Source: Halarcobacter sp.
GTDB lineage: Bacteria; Campylobacterota; Campylobacteria; Campylobacterales; Arcobacteraceae
Assembly: GCA_030145305.1 (NCBI GenBank)
Contig: JAQYVX010000006.1
Coordinates: 141,649-205,648, forward strand
Reading direction: 5' to 3'
Length of the DNA stretch: 64,000 nucleotides
The position numbers and the translations under genes are program-made. The notes beneath the pieces are model-generated. The model made no database searches. It saw nothing but the letters and a program-made list of their open reading frames with translations, and was not told where the DNA came from. Below are positions 55,706-64,000 of the stretch, one piece after another (position 1 is the stretch's first letter; each line of letters begins with the position of its first letter).

Positions 55706-57616
55706 CTATAAGTCGTTTTTAATTTTTTCTGTTAGAGCTTCAATTGTAAAGCCAAATGATTTAAATAATTCAGAAGCAGGTGCTGAAGCTCCAAAGGTAT
55801 CCATACCATAAACTACATCTGCAAATCTATAATACTCAAGTCCTCTTGCTGCTTCAACTGCAAATACTTTAGTTGTTGGATCAATAATTGAATCAATATA
55901 CTCTTTATCTTGCTCAAGAAGCAAATCAAAACAAGGAACTGATACAATATTTGCTTTAATTCCATCTTTTTCTAAGTTACAAGCTGTTTGCATAGCTAAC
56001 ATAACTTCAGAACCAGATGCAATAATTGTAACTGTAGCATCTTCTCTTTTTTTAAGTAAATATCCACCATTTGCAACAGTACCAATTTCTCTTTTGTCTT
56101 TTAAAACAGCTAAACCTTGTCTTGAACATACAAAGGCTGTAGGTGCTTGCATTTTAAGAGCAACTTTCCATGACTCCACATTTTCTGTAGCGTCTGCTGG
56201 TCTAAATGTATAAAAATTTGGTAAAGCTCTAAATTGTGATAAGTGCTCAATTGGCTGATGTGTCGGTCCATCTTCACCAACACCAATAGAATCATGAGTC
56301 CATACAAAATGTTGTGGAATTGAAGCAAGTGCTGCTATTCTTGCACTTGGTTTTAAATAATCAGAGAATACAAAGAATGTAGCTGAGAATACTCTATATA
56401 AACCATAAAGGTTCATTGCATTTGTCATAGCTGCCATTGCGTGTTCTTTAATTCCAAAGTGAATGTTTCTTCCATTTGGAAAATCACCCATTCCTTTTAA
56501 TTCTGTTTTATTTGAAGGAGCTAAATCTGCACTTCCACCCATAAAACCTGGAATTGCTTTTGCAATTGCATTTAAGATTTTATGATTTGATTCTCTAGTT
56601 GCAACAGATGTATCTGCTTCAAATTCTGGATAAACAATAGAATCAAAATTTGGATTTTGTAACTCTTCAATTTTTGCTTTTGCTTCAGCAGATAAAGATT
56701 CATTCCACTCGTGTTCAGCGTCCACTCCTGTCATCAATTTATCAAAAGCACCTTTAATATCATAAGGAACTACAAAATCTTCATCTGGATTAAATCCAGC
56801 TTTGATTTTTGAAGCTTTGATTTCATCAACTCCTAATGGAGCACCATGAGTATGATGACTTCCTTCTAATGTAGCAGCGCCTTTTCCAATTGCAGTATTT
56901 GCAATAATAAGTGTTGGCTTATTTGAAGCTTTTCCTGTAATAATTGCTTTATCGATTTGATCAAAATTATGTCCATCTATTTCTAGAACTTCAAAATCAA
57001 TTGCTTGGAATCTTTTTTTAACATTCTCACTCCATGCAATTGAAGTATCTCCTTCAATTGTAATATTATTTGAATCATAAATAATTACTAGGTTTTCAAG
57101 TTTCAAGTGACCTGCTGTTGCACAAGCTTCATATGAAATTCCTTCTTGTAAATCTCCATCTCCACATAAACAATAAACATTATGGTTAATAACTTCTTTT
57201 CCTAAAGTGTTTTGTGCATATTTTGATGCCATAGCAAAACCAACTGCATTTGCAATTCCTTGCCCTAAAGGTCCTGTTGTAATTTCAATCCCATGAGTAT
57301 GTCCAAATTCAGGATGTCCTGGAGTTTTTGAGTTAAATTGTCTAAAGTTTCTCATATCTGCTAAACTTACATTATATCCCCAAAGGTGAAGAAGTGAATA
57401 TATAAGTCCTGTTGCATGACCGCCACTAAATACAAGTCTATCTCTATTTAGCCATTTTTCATTTGCTGGATTTAAATTTAAATGTGAACTTAAAACTGTA
57501 GCAATATCAGCCATCCCCATAGGAGCACCTGGGTGTCCTGAGTTTGCTTTTTGAACCATATCTGCAGCCAAAAATCTTATTGTATCTGCTTGTTTTTGAA
57601 GAAGTTGTTTTGACAT
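55706..57616 (-). CDS. tkt: Transketolase
   Basis: The 636-residue thiamine-diphosphate enzyme of the pentose phosphate pathway transfers two-carbon units between sugar phosphates. VQKANSGHPGAPMGMADIA, GPLGQGIANAVGFA, LCGDGDLQEGISYEA (the GDG...N thiamine motif), and in the pyrimidine domain FGIKEHAMAAMTNAM with HDSIGVGEDGPTHQPIEHL are diagnostic. Length is typical. AGGAAA precedes the ATG at 57616. It is flanked on both sides by terminators and stands as a single transcription unit. With tal it supplies erythrose 4-phosphate to DAHP synthase. Confidence 0.97.
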   Translation of the reverse strand: MSKQLLQKQADTIRFLAADMVQKANSGHPGAPMGMADIATVLSSHLNLNPANEKWLNRDRLVFSGGHATGLIYSLLHLWGYNVSLADMRNFRQFNSKTPGHPEFGHTHGIEITTGPLGQGIANAVGFAMASKYAQNTLGKEVINHNVYCLCGDGDLQEGISYEACATAGHLKLENLVIIYDSNNITIEGDTSIAWSENVKKRFQAIDFEVLEIDGHNFDQIDKAIITGKASNKPTLIIANTAIGKGAATLEGSHHTHGAPLGVDEIKASKIKAGFNPDEDFVVPYDIKGAFDKLMTGVDAEHEWNESLSAEAKAKIEELQNPNFDSIVYPEFEADTSVATRESNHKILNAIAKAIPGFMGGSADLAPSNKTELKGMGDFPNGRNIHFGIKEHAMAAMTNAMNLYGLYRVFSATFFVFSDYLKPSARIAALASIPQHFVWTHDSIGVGEDGPTHQPIEHLSQFRALPNFYTFRPADATENVESWKVALKMQAPTAFVCSRQGLAVLKDKREIGTVANGGYLLKKREDATVTIIASGSEVMLAMQTACNLEKDGIKANIVSVPCFDLLLEQDKEYIDSIIDPTTKVFAVEAARGLEYYRFADVVYGMDTFGASAPASELFKSFGFTIEALTEKIKNDL

Positions 57617-57706
57617 AATTTTCCTAATTATTGTGAGTTGATTGTATTATTTTATGGGATTATATCCAAAAATAGTTAAATTGTTTTTGAAGTAAAAAAA
57701 GTTTAA

Positions 57707-57732
57707 AAGAAGAAGGAGTTTTCCTTCTTCTT
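57707..57732 (-). terminator. Terminator of the giant VWA protein gene
   Basis: AAGAAGAAGGA (57707-57717) pairs with TCCTTCTTCTT (57722-57732), an 11-base-pair stem with a four-base loop. On the minus strand it is followed by TTAAACTTTTTTTAC, a good U-tract, just past the stop of the giant gene. Confidence 0.85.
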
Positions 57733-57742
57733 AAATTAAAAA

Positions 57743-60700
57743 TTATAGGTCTGGTTCGATTGAAACATCTTCATCAATAAGAACCTTAATATTTGAAGTT
57801 CCATTTGTACCTTCATAAACATTAAATATATCTCCATCGATTTCTGTTTTTCCTGAATTAGTCCAGTTGGCATCTCCACCTTCAAGAGTCACTTTATCTC
57901 CACTTTCACCGAATATTTTTAATTCGTCTAATTCTGGGTCATCATCTAAAGTGATAATATCATCTAAATCTATATTTAGATTATTCACTTTCCCATCTGT
58001 CATATCAACACCATCTACAGAAACTGTATTATGATTTATTAATGCACTTGACAAATCAATTGTATCAGTATCATCTAAATCAATAATATTTTCTGTTGCA
58101 TGAGGTGTAACATCAACTTTTATTGTTAAGTCAAATTTAGTTTCATCTCCATCTGCATCTTGCGCTTTCACTTCAAATGTTTCTTGAGTGTCTGAATTAA
58201 AATCACTTGATGCTGCTTTATATGAATATGAACCATCATCAATATTAAATGACAATTTACCACCTTCAGAGGTAAGTAAATTAGTAAAGCTTGAAGTATA
58301 TTCAACTCCATCAACTTTTATTGAAACTATTCCTCCTGCCCCATCAACATCATAATCAATATTATCAGTTACATTTCCAGAAACAGAAGATGAAACACTA
58401 TTTTGTAAAGTTGCATCTAAATCATTTGCATTTTCTACAATAATAACATCAGCATTTCCATCTATTGCAATTTCACTTAAATAGGGTATTAAAGCGCTAC
58501 TTCCAATTCCTACTGAATATGTTTCTGTAAATGGTAAAGCTTTAAATCTATTAGCAATATCATCTGTTACACCTTGTGTAGCTGAACCATTACCTGTTCT
58601 TGTTTCGTATGTACCATTATTGTCATTATCTGCCATACCAAATGTTGGATTTCCATCAGATACAAAATATGAAATCAATTGGTCACTAGCAGGAACTTGT
58701 TCTGAAGCCATTGCAGCTTCTACATCTAATAAAGCTTCATCGTAATTTGTTCCACCATCTGCTGTAAAGCCATTTATATATGCTTTAGCTTCACTTACAG
58801 TTAACCAAACAGAACCCAAAGAGCTTGTATGTGTAGTTGAGTCATTTCCTTGGTAACCATTTTGATATTCACCTGCAAATGAAGTTAACATAATTTTAAC
58901 ATCACCTAAATCATCATATTTATCAATCATGTTTTTAGTTGCTTCTTTAGCAAGAGTTAATTTTTCGCCAGCCATACTTCCTGATACATCAAAAGTAATA
59001 ACAAGATTTGTCGTAGTATCACCTATTTGAACTGTATTTGTTTCATTAAAACTTGTTGGAATTGTATCAATAATAACATCAACAACTAAATTTGCAGTTG
59101 CACTATCTCCATCTCCATCAGTTACAGTATATGGAATTGTTAAATCTGTAATCCCACTATCTCTGTCTAATTGAGTGATCTCATATGTTGGATTATCAGA
59201 TAATACATCTCTAGCTTCAAGTTTAACTACTGTCTCACCACTTATTGTACCAATTAATATTTCGCCATTTTGTGAGCTTGTCCATACTACAGAAACATCA
59301 TTCCCTTGGGCATCTGTTGCTGTAGGAGTTTCCCAAGTAAAGGCTTCTTTATCACCATCAAGTCTAATCCCCGTACCATCAGCTGCTCCATCAGCACCAA
59401 AGCTAAAGTTTAAAGAACCTGATTCATATACAATTGTATCTTGTAATGTTGAAGATAAATCTTCTGGATCATCAACTTTGTTTACGTTTGCAGAAACTTG
59501 AGAAAGATAAGTAGTACTTACACTTGTTCCAATTCCAACTGCAAAAACTTTATCTATTTCTTTTGCTGGGTCAGTAACAAAGTCATTCCATTTTGTTACT
59601 CTAGCACTATCTAAGTAGCCTGGTTCTTCATTTGCACCGTCATTAATTTCAGTTGTAGGATTACCATCTGATATGAAGTATACATAAGTATCTCCACCAT
59701 TTGGAGAAAGTGTATAATTATCTTCTGTCTCTTTAAGAGCATCTTCAAAATTTGTATTTCCACTATGGTTTAAACCATTTAAGAAAGTAGACAATTGAGA
59801 TGAAGTCATCCAAATTCCAGTACCATTTGCTGTGGCATTAAAGGTATTTACTTGAATTAATACATCACTTCCTAAAGATTCATATTTTGCAACTAATTCT
59901 TTCATTGATTCAATTGCAATTTCAAGTCTATCTTTACCAGTACTTCCTACTCCACTTCCCATACTTCCTGAAATATCTAAGGTAAATACTAAATTTATAG
60001 GTCCGGCTGTTAAATCAACAGTTGCATTTGATGATTCTACTTTTGGCATATCATCTTCTATAATTACTGTTAATTTCCCAGTATCTGAAGCTTTTCCATC
60101 TGATACTTCAACAGTAATATTAAATGTTTTAATATCTTCAACTGAATTAGTAGCATGATCAATTTGATTAGATTGAGTAAGAGTATATTTACCATCACTA
60201 TCAACATTTATTTTAACTACTTCTTGCCAATCAGGATTTGATGATGTCCCATTATTGATTTTTCCTATTAAAGTGTCAGTATCAGAACCAGTCCATACTA
60301 CAGTTTTACCTTCAGATGTTAAAGTTTCAATTGGTGCAGTTAATTTAACTGTTAAAGAATCTCCATCTAAATCAGAAGCTATATTTCCTGAAACTACAAT
60401 TTTATTTGTTGTATCATCTCCCGGGGTTGCTCCTGTAGTATCTTTTAATCCATCAACTAGACCTTCATCTGAAACTCTTGCAGTTGCATCTGTAACAACA
60501 GGAGGGATATTATCTGTTTTTCCATCAATAGTAATTGTTAGAGTTGTAGTACTCTTATCTCCATCGCTATCAACAATTGTATATGTAAATACTTCATTTA
60601 ATTTATCCCCATCATTTAAACCTAATACTCTTGAATCACTATTATCTAAATCATAAGTATAAGAACCATCAGAATTTAATTTTAATGTTCCATATTCTCC

Positions 60701-63700
60701 ATCAAATACTGTTCCAACATTTCCTGTAACAGGAGAACTTGTATCTGAACCTTTTACTACTCCTGCAATCACTGTTGGTACATCATTGCTATCTGCGCCA
60801 ATATCATCGGATACATCTCCTGAAGTTGTTCCACTATATACATTTCCAGTTAATTTATCAGTTTTTTCATTCATACTTCTTGTATCTGCATTTGCTACAG
60901 GTTCATCATCCACAATTTTAACTGTTAATGTACCATTTGCTTCATCACCTTGGGGATCTATAACTTTTAATGGAATATTGTCATCCAATTCATTTTTATT
61001 TGTTGGATGGTCTAAATTATCTTTTAATGTATATTTATAACTAACTAATCCCGTACTTTCATCAAAACCTGTGATTATTAATGTTCCTTCAACTGTATCA
61101 ATTGGATTTGAAGGAGTTGTATTTGTTGATAATAATTCTGCTTTAGTAAACTCTTCTGTTCCAATCACTACTTTTGAAATTCCATCTGGTGATGTAATTT
61201 TAAATACCCCTGTATCTTTTTCACTCTCATCACTTGAATCATCTAATCCTTTTTCATATACTCTTGATTCTGGATCATTTATGTCAGGATTTGAATTAAT
61301 TGTTGGTATTCCATTACCATCAATAGTGATTGTTAAAGTTGTAGTACTTTTATCTCCATCACTATCAGTTATTGTATATGTAAATACTTCTGTTAAATCA
61401 TCACCTTTATTTAATGCAACAACTCTTGCGTCAGTATTATCTAAATCATAAGTATAAGAACCATCAGAATTTAATTTTAATGTTCCATATTCGCCATCAA
61501 ATACTGTTCCAACATTTCCTGCTACAGGAGAGCTTGTATCTGAACCTTTTACTACTCCTGTAATCACAGTTGGCACATCATTGCTATCCGCACCTATATC
61601 ATCGGCTACATCTCCTAAAGTTGTTCCACTATATACATTTCCTGTTAATTTATCAGTAGCTTCACCCATACTTCTTGTATCTGCATTTGCTACAGGAACA
61701 TCATCTATAATATCAATTTTTAATGTTCCATTAGTAATATCACCATCAGAATCTTTCAATTCAAGATTAATATTATCAACAATTTTTTCACCTGGAGTAA
61801 TAGTATGATCTAAATTATCTTTTAATGTATATTCGTAACTTACTTCACCAGTTAAGTCATCATATCCAGTTATTACTAGTGTTCCTTCCACTGTATCAAT
61901 TGAATTTGATGGTGTAGTATTTGTTGCAAGAAGTTCTGCTTGCGTTAATACAACTCCTCCAATAGTTAAAGTAGCTATTCCATCAGGAGAAGTAACTTTG
62001 AATTTTCCAGAAGTAACTTCACTATTATCAATAGAATCATCTAAGCCTTTTTCATATACAGTATTAGTATCTCCAATAATTGTTGGGGTACTATCTGTTT
62101 GGATGTCAATTGTAACATTTGAAGAAGTGCTATCTCCATCTGCATCAGTTACAGTAAATGGAATATCTAATGTTGCAATATCTAAAGTAGGAGAGATTTC
62201 TGTAATATCATAAGTCTTAGTATTTAAATCTGCTTCTATTTTAATAACAACATCTGTTCCATCTTTACCAATTAATGTTTTACCATCTGCTGATACTTCC
62301 CAAGTTAAAGTTAATGCTGCTCCACTTGAATCAGTTCCTGTTGCAGTTCCCCACACAAATGATAATTTATTAGCGTCTGGATTAATTCCTGTTCCATCAG
62401 CTGGACCATCTGCACCAAAGTCATAATCTAAGGTATTTGTTCCACCTGTATGGGTTACAGTTACATTTGTATTTACTGTTGAAATTAAAGTATCTGATAA
62501 ATCAGAGAAGTCAGTTACTTTTTGAGCTGGATGTCCTGTTGTATCTGCATCACCAACTACATTTGTAATATCTTCTAAGCTACCTTTACTATTTCCATCT
62601 AAGTCTGCATTTGCACCCATTCCAATTACAAATACATCATCAAATTCTGCATTTGCAAAATCTTTCCAAGCATCAATATTATTATCTGCATCACCAACTG
62701 TTGGTACTCCATCAGATAAGAAATAAAATACATCTTGAGTAGAAGTTGGCTCTGGATCAGATGCCGTATCATAAGTATTCATAACTTCATTTAAAGCAGC
62801 TTCATAATTTGTATTTCCACTTGCAGTTGTAATATTAGCAATTGCATCTTTTGCACCTTGAACATTATTTGATATCCAAGCTTCACTTGATGAACTTGCA
62901 TTAAATGTTACAATTTTAACATTTACTTCACCTAACTTAGAATACTCTTCAATCAAGTTTTGCGCTGCTGTTTTTTGAATTTCTAAATTTTGACCTCTCA
63001 TACTTCCTGAGATATCAAGAACAATTGTTAAGTTTGTGATAATTGGATCTACATTTACTCTAACATCTAAATCAGTGTCGCTTGCATTTGGTGTATCATC
63101 AGTAAACTTAAGATTTGATCCAATATTTATTGTCTCTGTATCACTTGCACTATCACCATCTTTGTCTGTAATTTTAGCACTTGCACTAAGTTTAATCATA
63201 TCATCAACTAATGTTGCAAGATTTGCATCGTTGTTTGTTGCATCATTATCTGCATTTTCATCAACATGGTCAATTGCTTCACTTTGTTTAAGTGTTACAA
63301 CACCAGAAGAATTAACTGATACTTTAAATACTTCAGTTGAACCAGCAGAACCAATAACTTCACCGTTTACAACATTAAGAGTAATTACTACCCCTCCACT
63401 TGTTAATCCTGAATCAGTACCATTTATAGCTTCTAGTTTATATTCTACTTCAGTAGTTCCTGCGCCATCTGCGCCATAAGCTGTAGATGGAGAAATACTA
63501 AATACACCACCAAAATTAGCCACAGTTACATCAGTATCAAAATTAGAACCTTTTGTATCAATATCATCTGTTTTTAATTCAATATTTGAATCATCACCTT
63601 TTAATAAATCTATTGTCGGTCCATCATCTTTAAACAATAAGTTTTTACCAATATCAATACTTTCTGAATCTTCTGCTTTATCTCCATCATTATCTACAAG

Positions 63701-64000
63701 TACATCTGTTCTTGTTAATGTTACTAAATCATCTGCACTTAAGCTTACTTCATCATCAGAATCTGTTGTATCTGGATGTTTTACTGCTCTTTTTTGATCA
63801 AGTGTTACTTCAGCTGTTGATTCATTTACTGATACAGTAAATACTAATATTCCACTAGTTTCTGTTCTACCTTCTATTACTCCTGAAGCATTTTCACTTA
63901 ATACAACTTTTTCACCACTTGCAACATCTACTAATCCTGAATCTGCATTTGCTGCTTTAACATCTAGTGTATATTTTGTACTTGATTTTGAAGTATCTTC
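57743..64000 (-). CDS. Giant type I-secreted adhesin-like protein with three VWA domains (partial, start beyond window)
   Basis: The minus strand is open from the window edge to the stop at 57743, 2085 codons. The upstream part has T1SS-143-type repeats (LFKDDGPTID, ITDKDGDSASDTETINIGSNL). Three von Willebrand A domains follow, each with a DxSxS metal site: LDISGSM near 63000, LDISGSM near 59970, and FDVSGSM near 58985. Between the first two lie VCBS/cadherin-like repeats, including a tandem 795-base unit. The C-terminus (IIDLDDTDTIDLSSAL, TLEGGDANW) resembles the end of RTX-type secreted proteins. I could find no Cys. The protein is very rich in Asp, Ser, Thr and Gly. It is probably surface-bound or released by a type I exporter and used for adhesion or biofilm. 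The exporter genes are not in the window. Confidence 0.85.
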   Translation of the reverse strand, partial: EDTSKSSTKYTLDVKAANADSGLVDVASGEKVVLSENASGVIEGRTETSGILVFTVSVNESTAEVTLDQKRAVKHPDTTDSDDEVSLSADDLVTLTRTDVLVDNDGDKAEDSESIDIGKNLLFKDDGPTIDLLKGDDSNIELKTDDIDTKGSNFDTDVTVANFGGVFSISPSTAYGADGAGTTEVEYKLEAINGTDSGLTSGGVVITLNVVNGEVIGSAGSTEVFKVSVNSSGVVTLKQSEAIDHVDENADNDATNNDANLATLVDDMIKLSASAKITDKDGDSASDTETINIGSNLKFTDDTPNASDTDLDVRVNVDPIITNLTIVLDISGSMRGQNLEIQKTAAQNLIEEYSKLGEVNVKIVTFNASSSSEAWISNNVQGAKDAIANITTASGNTNYEAALNEVMNTYDTASDPEPTSTQDVFYFLSDGVPTVGDADNNIDAWKDFANAEFDDVFVIGMGANADLDGNSKGSLEDITNVVGDADTTGHPAQKVTDFSDLSDTLISTVNTNVTVTHTGGTNTLDYDFGADGPADGTGINPDANKLSFVWGTATGTDSSGAALTLTWEVSADGKTLIGKDGTDVVIKIEADLNTKTYDITEISPTLDIATLDIPFTVTDADGDSTSSNVTIDIQTDSTPTIIGDTNTVYEKGLDDSIDNSEVTSGKFKVTSPDGIATLTIGGVVLTQAELLATNTTPSNSIDTVEGTLVITGYDDLTGEVSYEYTLKDNLDHTITPGEKIVDNINLELKDSDGDITNGTLKIDIIDDVPVANADTRSMGEATDKLTGNVYSGTTLGDVADDIGADSNDVPTVITGVVKGSDTSSPVAGNVGTVFDGEYGTLKLNSDGSYTYDLDNTDARVVALNKGDDLTEVFTYTITDSDGDKSTTTLTITIDGNGIPTINSNPDINDPESRVYEKGLDDSSDESEKDTGVFKITSPDGISKVVIGTEEFTKAELLSTNTTPSNPIDTVEGTLIITGFDESTGLVSYKYTLKDNLDHPTNKNELDDNIPLKVIDPQGDEANGTLTVKIVDDEPVANADTRSMNEKTDKLTGNVYSGTTSGDVSDDIGADSNDVPTVIAGVVKGSDTSSPVTGNVGTVFDGEYGTLKLNSDGSYTYDLDNSDSRVLGLNDGDKLNEVFTYTIVDSDGDKSTTTLTITIDGKTDNIPPVVTDATARVSDEGLVDGLKDTTGATPGDDTTNKIVVSGNIASDLDGDSLTVKLTAPIETLTSEGKTVVWTGSDTDTLIGKINNGTSSNPDWQEVVKINVDSDGKYTLTQSNQIDHATNSVEDIKTFNITVEVSDGKASDTGKLTVIIEDDMPKVESSNATVDLTAGPINLVFTLDISGSMGSGVGSTGKDRLEIAIESMKELVAKYESLGSDVLIQVNTFNATANGTGIWMTSSQLSTFLNGLNHSGNTNFEDALKETEDNYTLSPNGGDTYVYFISDGNPTTEINDGANEEPGYLDSARVTKWNDFVTDPAKEIDKVFAVGIGTSVSTTYLSQVSANVNKVDDPEDLSSTLQDTIVYESGSLNFSFGADGAADGTGIRLDGDKEAFTWETPTATDAQGNDVSVVWTSSQNGEILIGTISGETVVKLEARDVLSDNPTYEITQLDRDSGITDLTIPYTVTDGDGDSATANLVVDVIIDTIPTSFNETNTVQIGDTTTNLVITFDVSGSMAGEKLTLAKEATKNMIDKYDDLGDVKIMLTSFAGEYQNGYQGNDSTTHTSSLGSVWLTVSEAKAYINGFTADGGTNYDEALLDVEAAMASEQVPASDQLISYFVSDGNPTFGMADNDNNGTYETRTGNGSATQGVTDDIANRFKALPFTETYSVGIGSSALIPYLSEIAIDGNADVIIVENANDLDATLQNSVSSSVSGNVTDNIDYDVDGAGGIVSIKVDGVEYTSSFTNLLTSEGGKLSFNIDDGSYSYKAASSDFNSDTQETFEVKAQDADGDETKFDLTIKVDVTPHATENIIDLDDTDTIDLSSALINHNTVSVDGVDMTDGKVNNLNIDLDDIITLDDDPELDELKIFGESGDKVTLEGGDANWTNSGKTEIDGDIFNVYEGTNGTSNIKVLIDEDVSIEPDL
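60522..61261 (-). repeat. Tandem repeat unit in the giant protein gene, downstream copy
   Basis: About 247 codons from VYEKGLDD to LTITIDG. It is nearly the same as the next unit, with long identical runs such as ANADTRSM, DKLTGNVYSGTT and DSDGDKSTTTLTITIDG. The period is about 795-798 bases. Confidence 0.85.
61317..62059 (-). repeat. Tandem repeat unit in the giant protein gene, upstream copy
   Basis: The second unit of the same VYEKGLDD-to-ITIDG block. At the DNA level the stretch around 61440-61690 matches 60640-60890 almost base for base, so the duplication is recent or kept alike by gene conversion. Confidence 0.85.

Noticed and set aside
60522..62059. Repeats as a CRISPR array or mobile element
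   Set aside because: The units are about 795 bases, contiguous in one reading frame and code for secreted-protein domains.
59175..63479. Several plus-strand open frames of 60-147 codons opposite the giant gene
   Set aside because: They are shadows produced by the repetitive, Asp- and Ser-rich coding on the minus strand; the same shadow recurs in each repeat copy.

Overview
The window looks like chromosome from a member of the Campylobacterota, most likely an Arcobacter-type bacterium (Arcobacteraceae). It is very AT-rich, uses TTG start codons often, and carries a set of genes typical of that group: a TorA/monohaem cytochrome pair, flagellar genes scattered in short runs with MotE, class II DAHP synthase, and a COG3400 TrkA-like protein. 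No rRNA, tRNA, CRISPR, insertion sequence or phage gene was seen. Gene density is high. The longest gap is about 275 bases, before position 44008.

Layout. 1-2850: start of rnr (cut by the window edge), ilvC, and a divergent-polysaccharide-deacetylase protein. 2850-8720: a two-component system next to a TorA-type molybdoenzyme and its small cytochrome c. 8890-17570: dprA, nhaA, a chemoreceptor, murC, an unknown protein, a DapC-like aminotransferase and a TrkA-like protein. 17750-20150: tgt, an unknown exported protein, gatC, and a previously easy-to-miss selenoprotein gene. 20170-25340: class II DAHP synthase, tal, serB, ruvX, an HD-GYP protein and acpS. 25370-29610: a lone peptide-type permease, panC, rimO, tilS. 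29610-40200: flagellar genes (fliS, fliD, flgK, flgH, fliL, motE, a fliJ-like gene, fliQ, flgI, fliM and three less certain members). 40270-48190: a nitrogen block with two amt-PII operons, a membrane protein, a degenerate NtrC-like regulator and glnD. 48210-50230: two drug/metabolite-type transporters. 50300-55110: an arsenic-resistance block. 55230-64000: a GGCT-like protein, tkt, and the 3' two-thousand-odd codons of a giant type I-secreted VWA-domain protein that runs off the window.

How the parts work together. The amt-PII operons, the 44008 membrane protein, the receiver-less NtrC-like protein and glnD form one nitrogen-sensing locus. An identical 17-base palindrome (TGTATA-N5-TATACA) lies in all three promoter regions there, with the same geometry as an NtrC site. 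In the arsenic block, two operators with the same arms (TATATCAA-N6-TTGATATA) precede arsR and the arsB operon. The torA promoter region has an 8-base direct repeat with an 11-base period, which suits the OmpR-type regulator encoded two genes downstream.

Strongest unusual signals: (1) an ArsC/YffB-fold gene at 19807-20145 whose catalytic Cys codon is TGA, followed at the right distance by a SECIS-like hairpin, so probably a selenoprotein; (2) the nitrogen operator plus the GAFTGA-less NtrC-like protein; (3) a two-copy structured intergenic element upstream of tal and of a PII gene; (4) the giant three-VWA protein with a tandem 795-base repeat.
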